DNA of 64,000 nucleotides from Nocardia camponoti (GTDB lineage Bacteria > Actinomycetota > Actinomycetes > Mycobacteriales > Mycobacteriaceae), in the NCBI RefSeq assembly GCF_014646135.1, contig NZ_BMMW01000002.1, positions 1,054,001 through 1,118,000 of the forward strand. The letters are read 5' to 3'. Both the position numbers and the translations under genes were made by a program. Within the stretch, counting starts at the first letter, position 1. Each line of letters starts with the position of its first letter. This document shows, in pieces, positions 51,401 to 60,002 of this stretch. The notes under the pieces are model-generated. The model saw only the letters and a list, made by a program, of their open reading frames with translations, searched no databases and was not told the origin of the DNA.

Positions 51401-52762
51401 ACGCCAAGCCCCCGGGCAAGCATCTCTGACGCGTTCGGCGCGTACACGCCGCCCGTGCCCCACCCGTCGGACACCTCGCGTCCAGACGCGACCCTCGGGA
51501 ATTTCACGCCCCCTGACGCACCGCAAGCGCCAGATTCCGTGACCCCGAGCGCCGACTCACTGCGACCGGAAACCGGCGCGGCGAACGCACACGGGCAGCA
51601 CGCAGGTCTTTCGCCCACGGACCCCGCACCGGGCTTCGCGCGAACTGACCCGTCGCACGCAACTTCGCCAAGCAATGCGGCGAACCGCTTGGGCGACTTG
51701 CCAACTCGCAACCCCGAACACCGCTCTCCCGAACCGTTCAACGCCTTCGGCAACCCCACGCAGGCGACGCGGACCCCCGAGCCTGGCACGTTTACTTCCG
51801 CCGCTCAGGAACCCGAGGCCCGACAGGGCGAGCCCACCCCGACCCGCTTTAGCTCGGACGTGCCGGCGCGAGACGGCCTGCCTGGCGAGTCGGCATCGAA
51901 CGGCACGAACCCGTTCACATCAGCCCCGGCACACGACGCACTGCGCGACGAGTCAGCGCTGAACCGCACGAACCCATTCGGCCCCGCAACCCCGGGCCCC
52001 GGGTTCGGCGCACCTGCGAGCACACGCAACTCCGAGTTCGGCGCACCTGCGAGCACCCCCGACTCCACGTTCAGCTCGCCGACTAGCGCACCCAACTCCC
52101 AGTTCGGCGCACCCACGGGCGCTCCCGACTCCGCGTTTGGCGAAGTCCCGACTCCACCAAACTCCCCATCTGGCACGCCTTCGAACGCACCCAACTCTCA
52201 ACCGGCGGGACGCGAATCGGGCCCAACCACACCGGGTTTCGCAACGAATGAACCCCCCGCGCCCGGCTTCCAGCCGGTGACCTTCGAGCCGCGTCCCCCG
52301 ATTCGCCTCGAAGACCTCGACCAGCCCAACGGCTTCGGTACACCGAGCGCACACACCCCGGCCGACCAGGACTGGACGGCGCCCGCTGACGCACCAATCT
52401 CGGAGCGCCCCAACAACTTCGGCCACCCGCCGACCCTCCCCGGCTTCACCGCGATCGACCCCAACGATCCGACGCCGACAATGGAGCCCACCCCGGCGGT
52501 CTCCCCCGACGCACCCGAGCACACCGCCGCGCCGGAACCGCGTACGGAATGGCAAGCCCCCGAAGGCTTTACGCCAGTTGGCTCGACCCAGTCGGACCCG
52601 GACGACCAGTCACGCAACGAGATCGAAAACTGGATGGCCCAACTCCGCTCATCCCGTCGTGGCGCGACCCTGGACGAGGGCCGCCACCACGGCGCCGAGG
52701 GCCGCACAGTGAGCGTGAACGAACTCCTCCGCCGCCGCGAGGACGACGACGCACCCGAATAA
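48440..52762 (+). CDS. mmpL3: mycolate flippase MmpL3 with very long C-terminal tail
   Basis: A 1,440-residue RND transporter; mycobacterial MmpL3 is about 944 by recall. It exports trehalose monomycolate from the cytoplasm side to the periplasm. Two RND halves each have a membrane Asp-Tyr pair for proton relay: D255-Y256 in GLGLAIDYGLFIVSRF and D606-Y607 in YGLSTDYEVFLLSRM. The transport core ends at about residue 715 (KWMKRIQERIGLG). Residues about 715-1440 are cytoplasmic Pro/Ala/Ser/Asn-rich low complexity with approximate 13-residue repeats (FGAPASTPDSTF-like) at about 1190-1240. The GTG start directly follows the NYN gene. Confidence 0.95.
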   Translation: MFTRWGDLVYRFRFAVIGVVGAALLALGGYGFGLENHLSSSGLDDPGSESSQAARIADAAFGRNHDSDIVVMYNAPEGKTIDDPQLSAAVVENLSGLAAKYPDSVDSIVGTYWRVGNAPAVPSTFGSKDKKHAFAAIRLKGNNDTETLRSYRATKDAFNVAGVDTEVSGLQGMAGTLNDTIAHDTKRMELLAIPAVGVLLFFIFGGIVAAALPLIIGGLTILGANGIIMALTNFTEVNSFVSGVVSMIGLGLAIDYGLFIVSRFREELAEGYDTRAAVRRSVMTAGRTVVFSATMIVASLGGILLFPQGFLRSIAYGTIATVTLAALTSITILPAMLAILGPRVDMLGLKRFRKDKTAEEIENGFWGNMTRWVMKHPLKIAIPITIGLLLLIIPVKDLAFGGINEKYLPPDNSTRLALEHFYEVFPMKKTDPIEIIFTGEDTKAIGTVLKQVNQAPGLVSPFGVPSSPRDDRSIWRTSATLVDSNNADQTIDYLRAIEVPDDIQMYVGGQPAIQKDSIDALLKRIPLMIALVLLVTTVLMFLTFGSLVLPIKAAVMSALGLGSTLGILTWIFIDGHGSGILNFTPQPISAPVLVLIIAIIYGLSTDYEVFLLSRMVEARAEGASTTEAVRIGTAQTGRIITAAALILLVVTGAFAFSDLVMMQYIAYGMIAALFIDATVLRMLLVPAIMKLLGDDCWWAPKWMKRIQERIGLGEPILDDERPQKGAVVDLVKTTPITDPPTMQMTAVPDSKLARTPRRVRTVAEIEANAPTQRMEGEKPSRRPVSPDPTRPRAAMLSDNESTQVLPAITDDAPNPTAGPSTPAPGSAAGPHPSGLNLGPHGSAPLDGSTPDGPGGSHPNDPGASNPANLGGHNVPADGSVGTSGPTLNLGGSHAPSTAARPPRGSARIQPPAGFSTPLAGVSEPTAAHQDSPRDLPSVTPRLADNAEHDDATPANASGRPDAAPTGDSASHQLNMLGNNTFAPDNARTPSPRASISDAFGAYTPPVPHPSDTSRPDATLGNFTPPDAPQAPDSVTPSADSLRPETGAANAHGQHAGLSPTDPAPGFARTDPSHATSPSNAANRLGDLPTRNPEHRSPEPFNAFGNPTQATRTPEPGTFTSAAQEPEARQGEPTPTRFSSDVPARDGLPGESASNGTNPFTSAPAHDALRDESALNRTNPFGPATPGPGFGAPASTRNSEFGAPASTPDSTFSSPTSAPNSQFGAPTGAPDSAFGEVPTPPNSPSGTPSNAPNSQPAGRESGPTTPGFATNEPPAPGFQPVTFEPRPPIRLEDLDQPNGFGTPSAHTPADQDWTAPADAPISERPNNFGHPPTLPGFTAIDPNDPTPTMEPTPAVSPDAPEHTAAPEPRTEWQAPEGFTPVGSTQSDPDDQSRNEIENWMAQLRSSRRGATLDEGRHHGAEGRTVSVNELLRRREDDDAPE

Positions 52763-52763
52763 C

Positions 52764-52828
52764 AAGATCACCACGCTGTGGCGGCGGCAACGCCCAAGAG
52801 CCTTCCGCCCCCACAGCGTGCTGATCAC
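52764..52828. repeat. palindromic element copy 5
   Basis: GATCACCACGCTGTGG (52766-52781) pairs with CCACAGCGTGCTGATC (52811-52826), with one mismatch. CACGCT subtype. It starts right behind the mmpL3 stop. Confidence 0.85.
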
Positions 52829-52957
52829 CCGCCCAACCCCGCACCGCCCCGATCCACACGCCTGACCCCGCGCCCAACACGGCCCCAGCGCAGATCGCCA
52901 CGCTGACGCACACGTCGATCCACGTGCTCGCAGCCGGGGCGACGCCGCCCACCCCAC

Positions 52958-53020
52958 AAGATCACCACGCCTTGGTGGCGGCGTCGGCCGAGAGCCTTCC
53001 GCCCCCACAGCGTGCTGATC
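52958..53020. repeat. palindromic element copy 6
   Basis: AAGATCACCACGC on the left and GCGTGCTGATC on the right; the internal segment GAGAGCCTTCCGCCCCCACA is shared with copy 5. CACGCT subtype. Confidence 0.8.
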
Positions 53021-53072
53021 ACCTGACCAACCCCGCACCGCCCCGATCCACACGCCTGACCCCGCACACAAC

Positions 53073-53137
53073 AAGATCACCAGGCTCTCACGGCGAAGTT
53101 TGCCCCCAAATTTCAACCACCACAGCCTGGTGATCTT
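53073..53137. repeat. palindromic element copy 7
   Basis: The arms AAGATCACCAGGCT and AGCCTGGTGATCTT are perfect over 14 bp. CAGGCT subtype, 65 bp, ending 21 bp from the stop of the DUF1707 gene. Confidence 0.88.
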
Positions 53138-53158
53138 GAACCAACCGCGAAGCAACCC

Positions 53159-53821
53159 CTAAAGGCGCCCAAATGCGCGGCGCAGCTGCGTCATCAACGG
53201 GTACTTCGCCGTTACCGAACCCCATCGAATTCGCCCATGCACCACCAAATGCAGTGGGCCGATCGGGGGGCCCGTCCGTACCCGGTTGTTCACCCCGGAC
53301 CCGATCAGTTCAAGGCCGTTCAAATCAACGGTCGCCGCTGGCGGGACAATCAGCGTGAGGCCCGAAAGGTAGTCGTCAACGGCGATTTCGACGATCTGGG
53401 TCTGCATCACCGCCTCGGTGAAGTCCAGTTCGATGCTCGACATCAGGTTGTGCAAATGCAGCACCGGCGGCACCTGCCACGCCCCTCGACGGTGCACACT
53501 CGACAGTCGACTGCGGATCATCGTCGGATCCGTGCCAACGGGCGTCGCGCGACGGGCCGGGCGCGGCATCGCAGCAGGCTGCGGCGCACCGTGTACGCGC
53601 ATGCCAGGCAGGTCAACGAGGACAACGTTCAGTTCGCCACGCGTCTTCGCCGCGAGCGCGCTGTCCATTCGTTCGGTGAATTCGCCTAGCGACAGCATGC
53701 CGAGCCCCACCGCGCGTTGCAGCAACTGTCCGACGTGTTCGCGTTCTGCATCCGAAACCCGCAGGTCACGGTCTCCGACGGCCGGAGCTGTCGAAACGGA
53801 GAGGAATTCTGGACCACCCAT
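53159..53821 (-). CDS. DUF1707 domain protein
   Basis: A 220-residue protein. The N-terminal SHOCT-like DUF1707 domain (about 20-75) reads RVSDAEREHVGQLLQRAVGL and SLGEFTERMDSALAAKTRGE. The C-terminal domain resembles cell-wall-active antibiotic response proteins (LiaF-like): LMSSIELDFTEAVMQTQIVE, VPPAATVDLNGLELIGSGV and HLVVHGRIRWGSVTAKYP. No membrane helix is present. It may act in envelope-stress signalling near the kinase/regulator operon. The ATG start is at 53821; a palindromic element lies behind it. Confidence 0.85.
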   Translation of the reverse strand: MGGPEFLSVSTAPAVGDRDLRVSDAEREHVGQLLQRAVGLGMLSLGEFTERMDSALAAKTRGELNVVLVDLPGMRVHGAPQPAAMPRPARRATPVGTDPTMIRSRLSSVHRRGAWQVPPVLHLHNLMSSIELDFTEAVMQTQIVEIAVDDYLSGLTLIVPPAATVDLNGLELIGSGVNNRVRTGPPIGPLHLVVHGRIRWGSVTAKYPLMTQLRRAFGRL

Positions 53822-53885
53822 AACAGAAGGCTAGGTCCACGCCCACCCACCGCGCATCAGGGCATTCCCCCAATTCCTACGCCGA

Positions 53886-54524
53886 CTATTCCAGCCCCTG
53901 CTCAATCGCATACCGCGTCAGTTCCACCCGGTTCCCCAATTGCAGCTTCCGCAACGTGGCCTGCACATGGTTCTCCACGGTCCGATGCGACAAACTCAAC
54001 CGCGACGCGATCTGCTTCGCCGAAAGCCCCTTCGCCACCATCCGCAACACCTCGGTTTCGCGGTCGGTGAGCGCGGGCCGATGCGGTTCACCCGCGGGCG
54101 CCGACGCCATCCGCCGATATTCCCCGAGCACAAGCCCAGCGAGCCCCGGCGTAAAAACGGCCTGACCAGCGGCAGTAGCGCGCACAGCGTCAACCAACTC
54201 GCTGGCCGAAGCACTCTTCACCAGGTACCCGATTGCCCCAGCTTTGATCGCGTCGAGCACGTCGTCGCGCTCCGCCGACGCCGACAGCACAAGCACCCGA
54301 CTTTCCGGCGAAACTCGCAGCACCTCGGCCGTCGCCCCCGCCCCGTTCCCGTCGGGCAGCTGCATGTCCATCAAAACCACATCCGGTCGAACCGCACCCG
54401 CGCGCCGCCCAGCCGCCCCAACACTGTCGGCGGTCGCGACAACGGAAAACCCCGCTTCGGTGAGGTCGCGCGACACCCCCTCCCGCCACATCGGGTGATC
54501 ATCAACAACCATGACGGTGATCAA
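53886..54524 (-). CDS. LuxR-family response regulator
   Basis: A 212-residue NarL-type regulator. The receiver domain has VMVVDDHPMWREGV, the phosphoacceptor Asp53 in PDVVLMDMQLPDG and the conserved Lys in GYLVKSASASEL. The C-terminal LuxR helix-turn-helix is LTDRETEVLRMVAKGLSAKQ with ASRLSLSHRTVENHVQATLR. The start is a TTG at 54522-54524 whose last bases overlap the kinase stop (TTGA) and which follows AGGAGG by 6 bases. A longer frame inside the kinase gene is less likely. It is the last gene of the operon. Confidence 0.9.
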   Translation of the reverse strand: MITVMVVDDHPMWREGVSRDLTEAGFSVVATADSVGAAGRRAGAVRPDVVLMDMQLPDGNGAGATAEVLRVSPESRVLVLSASAERDDVLDAIKAGAIGYLVKSASASELVDAVRATAAGQAVFTPGLAGLVLGEYRRMASAPAGEPHRPALTDRETEVLRMVAKGLSAKQIASRLSLSHRTVENHVQATLRKLQLGNRVELTRYAIEQGLE

Positions 54525-55702
54525 AGCGAGCCTCCTACCTGGTTTCGCGGAACCCGGAACTCCCATTCGGTTCCATCATCATCGCTGGTCAAGTCCGCAC
54601 TTCCGCCGAGGTCGGCAATGCGCCCGACGATCGACCGCGAAACCCCCATCCGCCCTTCGGATTCCGCGACAGCAAGGCGCCCGGCAGGAATCCCAACCCC
54701 GTCATCGCGCACGCTGACCACGACCTCGACCCCGTAATCCTCAAGCAGCACAAACGCTTTCGCACCAGGCCCAGCATGCAACGCGACGTTCGACAACGCC
54801 GTAGCAACCGCCGCCGCAATCTCACCACCGCACGAACGCGCGACCATCACCGAATCCCCAGGCGTGGCAACAGAAACCGACGGCGACGCGAACGCGGTCA
54901 GCAACGGACGAAGATCAACTTCAGCCGAAGAATCATCCCCGTCAACCCCTTGCTCAGAAATCAACACCCGCAGCGCGATCTCCTGCTCACCGGCAAGAGA
55001 CGCCAATTCCGCAGCGCCACCGCCGATTTCGCCACCGCGTCGCTTGATATAGGCAAGCACCTGCAACACCCCATCATGCACCTCACGCGCCAACCGTTCC
55101 CGCTCCCGCGTCGCCGCACTCAACCGCATCGCCCGCTCGACCTGCGCGTGCGCGCGCCGCGCGGTGTTCGCCGCCAACCCGAGCGCGAGCCCAACCGACA
55201 CCAAAACCGGCGCGGTCGCGTCCGCCCACACGTCTTGGCCCCACTGCCCACGCACCGTCACAACGACGGCCGCCATGAACAATCCCGAAAGCACACCCCC
55301 GACCGGACCGAGCAAAATCGCAACGGAGATAACGGAATTGGCGATCCACAACGTGGTCGGCAACGTCTGGTGACCGTGATAGAAGTCGTAATCGGCAACC
55401 AACCGCGTCGAACAAATCAGCGCGACCGTCACCACCTGATCCCCAACAACAACCCACACGCGAATCCGCCGCGCGGCAGCCGGGAAATACCACTGCGAAA
55501 GCAGCAACGCCGAGATACAAGACCACGCCGCGAGCACCCCAATGAGCGCCCAACTGAGCCCAGGATGCGTGTAATACCGCACCGAAGCAACCTGCTGACC
55601 GAGCGCGTACAGCAGCGTGACCAGCCGAAACGCCTGCGCCGCCCGCCACAGCGGCGCGGTCGCGGCTTCGGCTCCGCTCAACTCAGCTGTGTGGGTCCGC
55701 AT
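54521..55702 (-). CDS. MacS-type sensor histidine kinase
   Basis: A 393-residue kinase with about six N-terminal membrane helices (residues 25-180). The HisKA_3 phosphoacceptor region is ERLAREVHDGVLQVLAYIKR with His209. The ATPase domain carries the N-box AAAVATALSNVALHAG and the G-box VRDDGVGIPAG and SEGRMGVSRSIVGRI. The MacS family partners LuxR-type regulators in actinobacteria. It starts 20 bases inside the AI-2E transporter gene and overlaps the regulator by 4 bases, so the three form a tightly coupled operon. The signal sensed is unknown. Confidence 0.9.
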   Translation of the reverse strand: MRTHTAELSGAEAATAPLWRAAQAFRLVTLLYALGQQVASVRYYTHPGLSWALIGVLAAWSCISALLLSQWYFPAAARRIRVWVVVGDQVVTVALICSTRLVADYDFYHGHQTLPTTLWIANSVISVAILLGPVGGVLSGLFMAAVVVTVRGQWGQDVWADATAPVLVSVGLALGLAANTARRAHAQVERAMRLSAATRERERLAREVHDGVLQVLAYIKRRGGEIGGGAAELASLAGEQEIALRVLISEQGVDGDDSSAEVDLRPLLTAFASPSVSVATPGDSVMVARSCGGEIAAAVATALSNVALHAGPGAKAFVLLEDYGVEVVVSVRDDGVGIPAGRLAVAESEGRMGVSRSIVGRIADLGGSADLTSDDDGTEWEFRVPRNQVGGSL

Positions 55703-56885
55703 CCTTGTTCTCGGCTAGTTTTTTGGCGACGTCGAAGTTCTCGCGCGGAACAACCTTGTCGGGCTCGGCGGCGAAAAGTCGACGGTCATCGCCACCGATC
55801 AGCTCGCCATACGCCTCGTCGGGACTGTCCGCGAGCAAATAGCGCACCGCCGTGTTACCAACCGCGATCAACGGCACCGCGAGCAACGCCCCAGCGATCC
55901 CGCCAACAACCAATCCAGCGGTGATCGCGAGAACGACAGCGAGCGGATGAATGCTAACCGCACGCCCAAGCAAAAGCGGTTGCAGCACATGACCTTCGAG
56001 CTGCATGACCGCGATGATGATGCCCAACACGATCAGCGCGGTAACCGGCCCCTGGGTCACCAACGCGATAAACACCGCGACGAACCCGGCGAAAAACGCG
56101 CCGATAATCGGAATGAACGCGCTGATGAAAACCAGCGAAGCGAGCGGAAGCGCAAGCGGCACATGCAAAATGGCGAGCCCAGCGCCGATGCCGATCGCGT
56201 CGACAGCAGCCACAACCACCGTCGCGCGAACAAACCCAACGAGCGTGTCGAACCCTAATTCGCCTGCGGTACGCACTTTTTGACGATGCGGCGTCGGGAC
56301 AATCCGGGTGACGAACGTCCAGATCTGGTCGCCGCCGTAAAGGAAGAAGATCAGGATGAACAGGATCAGGAACGCGCCGGTGAGGATGTGCCCGATCGCG
56401 GTCGCGGTGGTGAGCGCGCCCGAGGTGAGCCCGTCGCGGTTGTCCTGAATCGCGCGAACGATCGCGTCGCCCGCGCTGCGAATCTGCTCGTCACTGAGAT
56501 GCGGCGGCCCGTTGATGAGCCAGTCTTGCACCTTGTGCACGCTGTCGGTGACCTCGTTCGACAGCACGGGCACACCAGCCACGAACTGTTCAACGACGAA
56601 CGTCAAGATGCCAGCGAGCAGCCCAATCGACCCGACCAGCGCGACAAAAACGCCAAGCGAACGCGGGATTCCCACCCGCTGTAGCCAGTCGACTAGCGGT
56701 GCGAGCAACGCGGCGCCAAGCAACGCGATCGCGAGTGGAATCACCACCGACGCGAACTTCTGCACAATCATCCCCAGCGCGAGCAACGCGGCGAAGATAA
56801 TCAGCAATCGCCATGACCACGCCGCCCCCTTGCGGACAAGCGGATGCACGGCTTCAGCGTCGGAATTTGCCTGCTGCTCGGTCAC
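55683..56885 (-). CDS. AI-2E family transporter (Rv0205-like)
   Basis: A 400-residue membrane protein with about eight helices and the AI-2E/PerM family signatures (LGVFVALVGSIGLLAGILTF, then SLVFISAFIPIIGAFFAGFV and LVVGGIAGALLAVPLIAV). Family members export small molecules or act as Na/H antiporters, so the name does not establish autoinducer transport. The GTG start is at 56885. It is the first gene of the operon with the MacS-type kinase and its regulator. In M. tuberculosis Rv0205 also lies beside mmpL3. Confidence 0.87.
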   Translation of the reverse strand: MTEQQANSDAEAVHPLVRKGAAWSWRLLIIFAALLALGMIVQKFASVVIPLAIALLGAALLAPLVDWLQRVGIPRSLGVFVALVGSIGLLAGILTFVVEQFVAGVPVLSNEVTDSVHKVQDWLINGPPHLSDEQIRSAGDAIVRAIQDNRDGLTSGALTTATAIGHILTGAFLILFILIFFLYGGDQIWTFVTRIVPTPHRQKVRTAGELGFDTLVGFVRATVVVAAVDAIGIGAGLAILHVPLALPLASLVFISAFIPIIGAFFAGFVAVFIALVTQGPVTALIVLGIIIAVMQLEGHVLQPLLLGRAVSIHPLAVVLAITAGLVVGGIAGALLAVPLIAVGNTAVRYLLADSPDEAYGELIGGDDRRLFAAEPDKVVPRENFDVAKKLAENKDADPHS

Positions 56886-56992
56886 TCGCTAGAGCCTATC
56901 GGTCAAGCCGCTAGATTGGTTGTCGTGTCAGCGCCTTTGGAAGCGAACCCAACCACAGCACCAGCGTGGTTGGACGTGGCAGGGAGCGCGCT

Positions 56993-58531
56993 ATGACCTC
57001 TGGAGTTGGGTCGCTGGAAGCGGTCAAACAGACCATGCGTACGCGCTGGCCGCTGTATTTGACCTCGGTGCTGCTCGCCAACGCGTTCGGTGCCGTGCTG
57101 GTCTGGGCGTTTATTCAGTACGGCCTTCCTGTGCCCGAAGGCGACCCGGATGGGGTGCGCAAGACCGGTTTGTTAGCCCCGGTTCTGGTCTTTGGCGTCG
57201 CCGCCGCGTTCGCGATCGCGGCTGCCGCACTGATGTTGCGCCCGGTGATGCGCTGGCAGATGCGCGGCGGTCCGCCAACGCGCACCGAGCAGATGGCCGC
57301 GCTGCATGTGCCGTTGCGTCAGTCGATCGTGCACCTTGTGTTGTGGATCATCGGCGGTGGCGTGCTCGCCGTGATGATCATCGCGGAGACGCCGGAACTC
57401 GCGGGCGCGGTGATCGTCACCGAGTGCATGGCGGCGACGATCGTGTTCGGCTTCACCTACATGCTCGGCGAACGCATCCTGCGTCCGGTCGCCGCCGAAG
57501 CGCTCACCGAGGGCAATTTCGACCACACCCTCACGCCAGGCGTCGGTACGCGCATGGCGATGACCTGGGGTTTGGGCACGTTCGCGCCGACGATCGCGAT
57601 CGTGCTGCTGTGCGTCACCCAGATCACCTCCGACGTGAAGTTCTCGGCGAAGTCGCTCGCGATCTCGATCGTGCTGCTCTGTGGCGTTGTGATTTTGCAG
57701 GCCCTCGCGCTTTCGATGCTCACCGGTTCGTCGATTTCCGACCCCGTCCGCCAGCTTTCGCAAGCCATCAACCGGGTCCAGGCGGGCGCGCGCGACGTGC
57801 AGGTCGAGGTGTACGACGGTTCGGAAATCGGCCTGTTGCAGGTCGGCTTCAACCGGATGATGGACGAAGCGGCGAAACGCCGTCGCTTGCAGGAGCTGTT
57901 CGGCCAGCACGTCGGCGAGGACGTCGCCCAACGCGCCCTCGATTACGGCACTGAGCTGGGCGGTGAGACGCGCTACGTCGCGGTCCTGTTCGTCGACATG
58001 GTCGGCTCGACCGCGGCCGCCGCCGAACGCCCACCGACCGAGGTCGTGAGCCTGCTCAACGAGTTCTTCCGCGTTGTCGTCGACGTCATCGACCGCCACA
58101 ACGGCTTCGTCAACAAGTTCGTCGGCGACGCCGCCCTGGCGATCTTCGGCGCCCCGCTCGACCGTCCCGACGCACCAACCGCCGCCCTCGCCGCTGCCCG
58201 CGAACTCCGCGAAGCCCTGCGCGCGGTCACCACGCTCGACGTGGGAATTGGGGTCTCGGCAGGGTTGGCCGTCGCGGGCAATATCGGCGCTGCCAACCGC
58301 TTCGAATACACCGTGATCGGCGACCCCGTCAACGAGGCATCGCGGCTGACCGAACTGGCCAAAGATCATCCCGGCCGCGTCCTCGCTTCGGGCAGCGCGC
58401 TGTACTTCGCCGACGAAAGCGAGCAAGAACATTGGGACACCGGCGAAGAAGTTCAGCTGCGCGGCAGACGAAGAAAAACGCGGTTGGCGTGGCCGAAGCC
58501 CAGTTCCGATGTCGATCCGGCAACCGACTAG
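56993..58531 (+). CDS. membrane class III adenylate/guanylate cyclase with HAMP domain
   Basis: A 512-residue protein with about six membrane helices (residues 20-235), a HAMP domain (about 240-290, DPVRQLSQAINRVQAGARDV) and a catalytic domain. The metal-binding aspartates are D335 (LFVDMVGST) and D379 (KFVGDAALAIFG), 44 residues apart as in active class III cyclases. The lysine in NKFVGD and the transition-state Asn/Arg in GDPVNEASRL are present. It should make cAMP as a dimer in the membrane. The ATG at 56993 has GGGAG upstream. Its architecture resembles Rv1318c-Rv1320c and Rv3645. Confidence 0.92.
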   Translation: MTSGVGSLEAVKQTMRTRWPLYLTSVLLANAFGAVLVWAFIQYGLPVPEGDPDGVRKTGLLAPVLVFGVAAAFAIAAAALMLRPVMRWQMRGGPPTRTEQMAALHVPLRQSIVHLVLWIIGGGVLAVMIIAETPELAGAVIVTECMAATIVFGFTYMLGERILRPVAAEALTEGNFDHTLTPGVGTRMAMTWGLGTFAPTIAIVLLCVTQITSDVKFSAKSLAISIVLLCGVVILQALALSMLTGSSISDPVRQLSQAINRVQAGARDVQVEVYDGSEIGLLQVGFNRMMDEAAKRRRLQELFGQHVGEDVAQRALDYGTELGGETRYVAVLFVDMVGSTAAAAERPPTEVVSLLNEFFRVVVDVIDRHNGFVNKFVGDAALAIFGAPLDRPDAPTAALAAARELREALRAVTTLDVGIGVSAGLAVAGNIGAANRFEYTVIGDPVNEASRLTELAKDHPGRVLASGSALYFADESEQEHWDTGEEVQLRGRRRKTRLAWPKPSSDVDPATD

Positions 58532-58559
58532 TTACCCCCGCGTTCGCTAGGCTTGAACA

Positions 58560-59642
58560 GTGACGGCCGACGGCGACCTAGCGGGCGATCCTTTCCCGTC
58601 CCCGAGCACTTGGCGGCGCCGGTTTTGGTGGGTCAAGTGGGTGGCCGCTGTTGTTGTCGCGGTGTTGCTCGTCGGCGAAGGCTGGTATTTGTGGCCGCGA
58701 CTGCATGAATCGTGGGGCGCGCTCACCGAGATGCACTGGGGTTGGTTCGCGGCTTGTATTGCCGCACAAGCACTTTCGATGAGCGGATTCGCCCGCGTGC
58801 AGAAGCAGTTGTTGCATGCCGGCGGGGTCGACGTGAGCCAGGGCAAGTCGCTTGCTGTGGTTTATGGCGCGACGGCGATGTCGTTGACGCTGCCCGCTGG
58901 CCAGGTGTTTTCCACCGCGTTCACCTACCGCCAGACTCGCCGCTGGGGTGCCAGCCCGCTCGTCGCGTCGTGGCAGCTGGTGTTTTCCGGGGTGGTCGCG
59001 GCGGTTGGGCTCGCGATGTTGGGCATCGCCGGTGCCGCGCTTGTCGGTAACCGCATTGGTGCGAACCTCATCGTCACCGTTGTCGCCCTCGCCGCGCTTT
59101 TGCTTGTTGGCAACTACCTGTCACGTCATCCTGGCACGCTCGAAACCGGGTTGCGGAAGGTGTTGGCGCTGGTCAACCGCTTGCGCAAGAAGCCAGCCGA
59201 CCACGGCATCGCGAAACTTGCCGAGCTGCGCGCGCAGTTGGAATCGGTCGACCTTGGCAAACGCGACGCCGCGCTCGTCGGCCTGTGGGCGGTCGTCCAC
59301 CGACTCGCTGACGTCGCGTGCCTGGGCTTCGCCTGCTACGCGATCGGGGGCGAACCGAAGCTGTCGGGGCTGCTCATCGCGTTCACGGCGGCCAAGGCGG
59401 CGGGCTCGATTCCGTTCGCGCCCGGCGGGCTGGTGTATGTCGACGCGACGCTGATCTACGGCCTCACCGCGGGCGCGGGCCTTGCGGCATCGCAGGCGGT
59501 GGCGGCGACGTTCGTCTACCGGTTGGTCAGCTTCATCCTGGTCGCGATCGTCGGCTGGATTGTCTTCGCGTTCCTGTTCCGCACCCCACACGCCGACGAT
59601 GAGGCGTTGGAAGAGGAGTTCAAGCAGCAGCGGAGGATTTGA
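58560..59642 (+). CDS. YbhN/LPG-synthase-like membrane protein
   Basis: A 360-residue protein of the lysylphosphatidylglycerol synthase transmembrane (UPF0104) family with about eight helices. Typical features are WYLWPRLHESWGALTEMHWG near the start, LPAGQVFSTAFTYRQTRRWG in the first third and AKAAGSIPFAPGGLVYVDAT with ATFVYRLVSFILVAIVGWIV at the end. Members flip lipids or lack the synthase domain, so the substrate is uncertain. The GTG at 58560 follows the cyclase by 28 bases. Rv0204c, also near mmpL3, may be the counterpart. Confidence 0.82.
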   Translation: MTADGDLAGDPFPSPSTWRRRFWWVKWVAAVVVAVLLVGEGWYLWPRLHESWGALTEMHWGWFAACIAAQALSMSGFARVQKQLLHAGGVDVSQGKSLAVVYGATAMSLTLPAGQVFSTAFTYRQTRRWGASPLVASWQLVFSGVVAAVGLAMLGIAGAALVGNRIGANLIVTVVALAALLLVGNYLSRHPGTLETGLRKVLALVNRLRKKPADHGIAKLAELRAQLESVDLGKRDAALVGLWAVVHRLADVACLGFACYAIGGEPKLSGLLIAFTAAKAAGSIPFAPGGLVYVDATLIYGLTAGAGLAASQAVAATFVYRLVSFILVAIVGWIVFAFLFRTPHADDEALEEEFKQQRRI

Positions 59643-59982
59643 GCAGCAACAGCGCTCGCCAACCAAGCAGGAAAACCGCGAGAACCGTGGCCGCGACGAT
59701 GATGAAGCTGACCGCGGTCCCCTGCCCGCTCACCACCCGCAACAGCATTCCGCCGACGAGCGTGCTTGCCCAGATGATGACCCCACCCGGAACAAGCGCG
59801 GTAGGCACGACCTTGGCGACCGCGACAACGAGCACCCAGCCAACAATGAGCCCAATTGCAAACGGCCACACTGTCTTTAGCAACCCAGTGAGCACCGCTT
59901 CATCATGACTCCGTCGCCCAATCGCGCAGAACACAACGACAAGCGCAAGGTCGACTCCGAAGGGCCAAAATCTCTTCACCAC
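59620..59982 (-). CDS. DUF3054 membrane protein
   Basis: A 120-residue protein with four helices. It begins MVKRFWPFGVDLALVVVFCA, then IGRRSHDEAV, and continues TVWPFAIGLIVGWVLVVAVA. The GMLLRVVSGQGTAVSFIIVA block is the DUF3054 signature. No function is established. The 3' end overlaps the YbhN-like gene by 23 bp on the opposite strand. Confidence 0.88.
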   Translation of the reverse strand: MVKRFWPFGVDLALVVVFCAIGRRSHDEAVLTGLLKTVWPFAIGLIVGWVLVVAVAKVVPTALVPGGVIIWASTLVGGMLLRVVSGQGTAVSFIIVAATVLAVFLLGWRALLLLKSSAAA

Positions 59983-60002
59983 GTCAGGCTATCGGGTAGC
60001 GA

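Larger units (their letters stand above)
52763..53158. other. intergenic region with three palindromic elements
   Basis: These 396 bases between the convergent mmpL3 and DUF1707 genes contain element copies at 52764-52828, 52958-53020 and 53073-53137, with 50-130 bases of C-rich spacer. No gene is supported. The hairpins probably terminate transcription from both sides. Confidence 0.75.
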
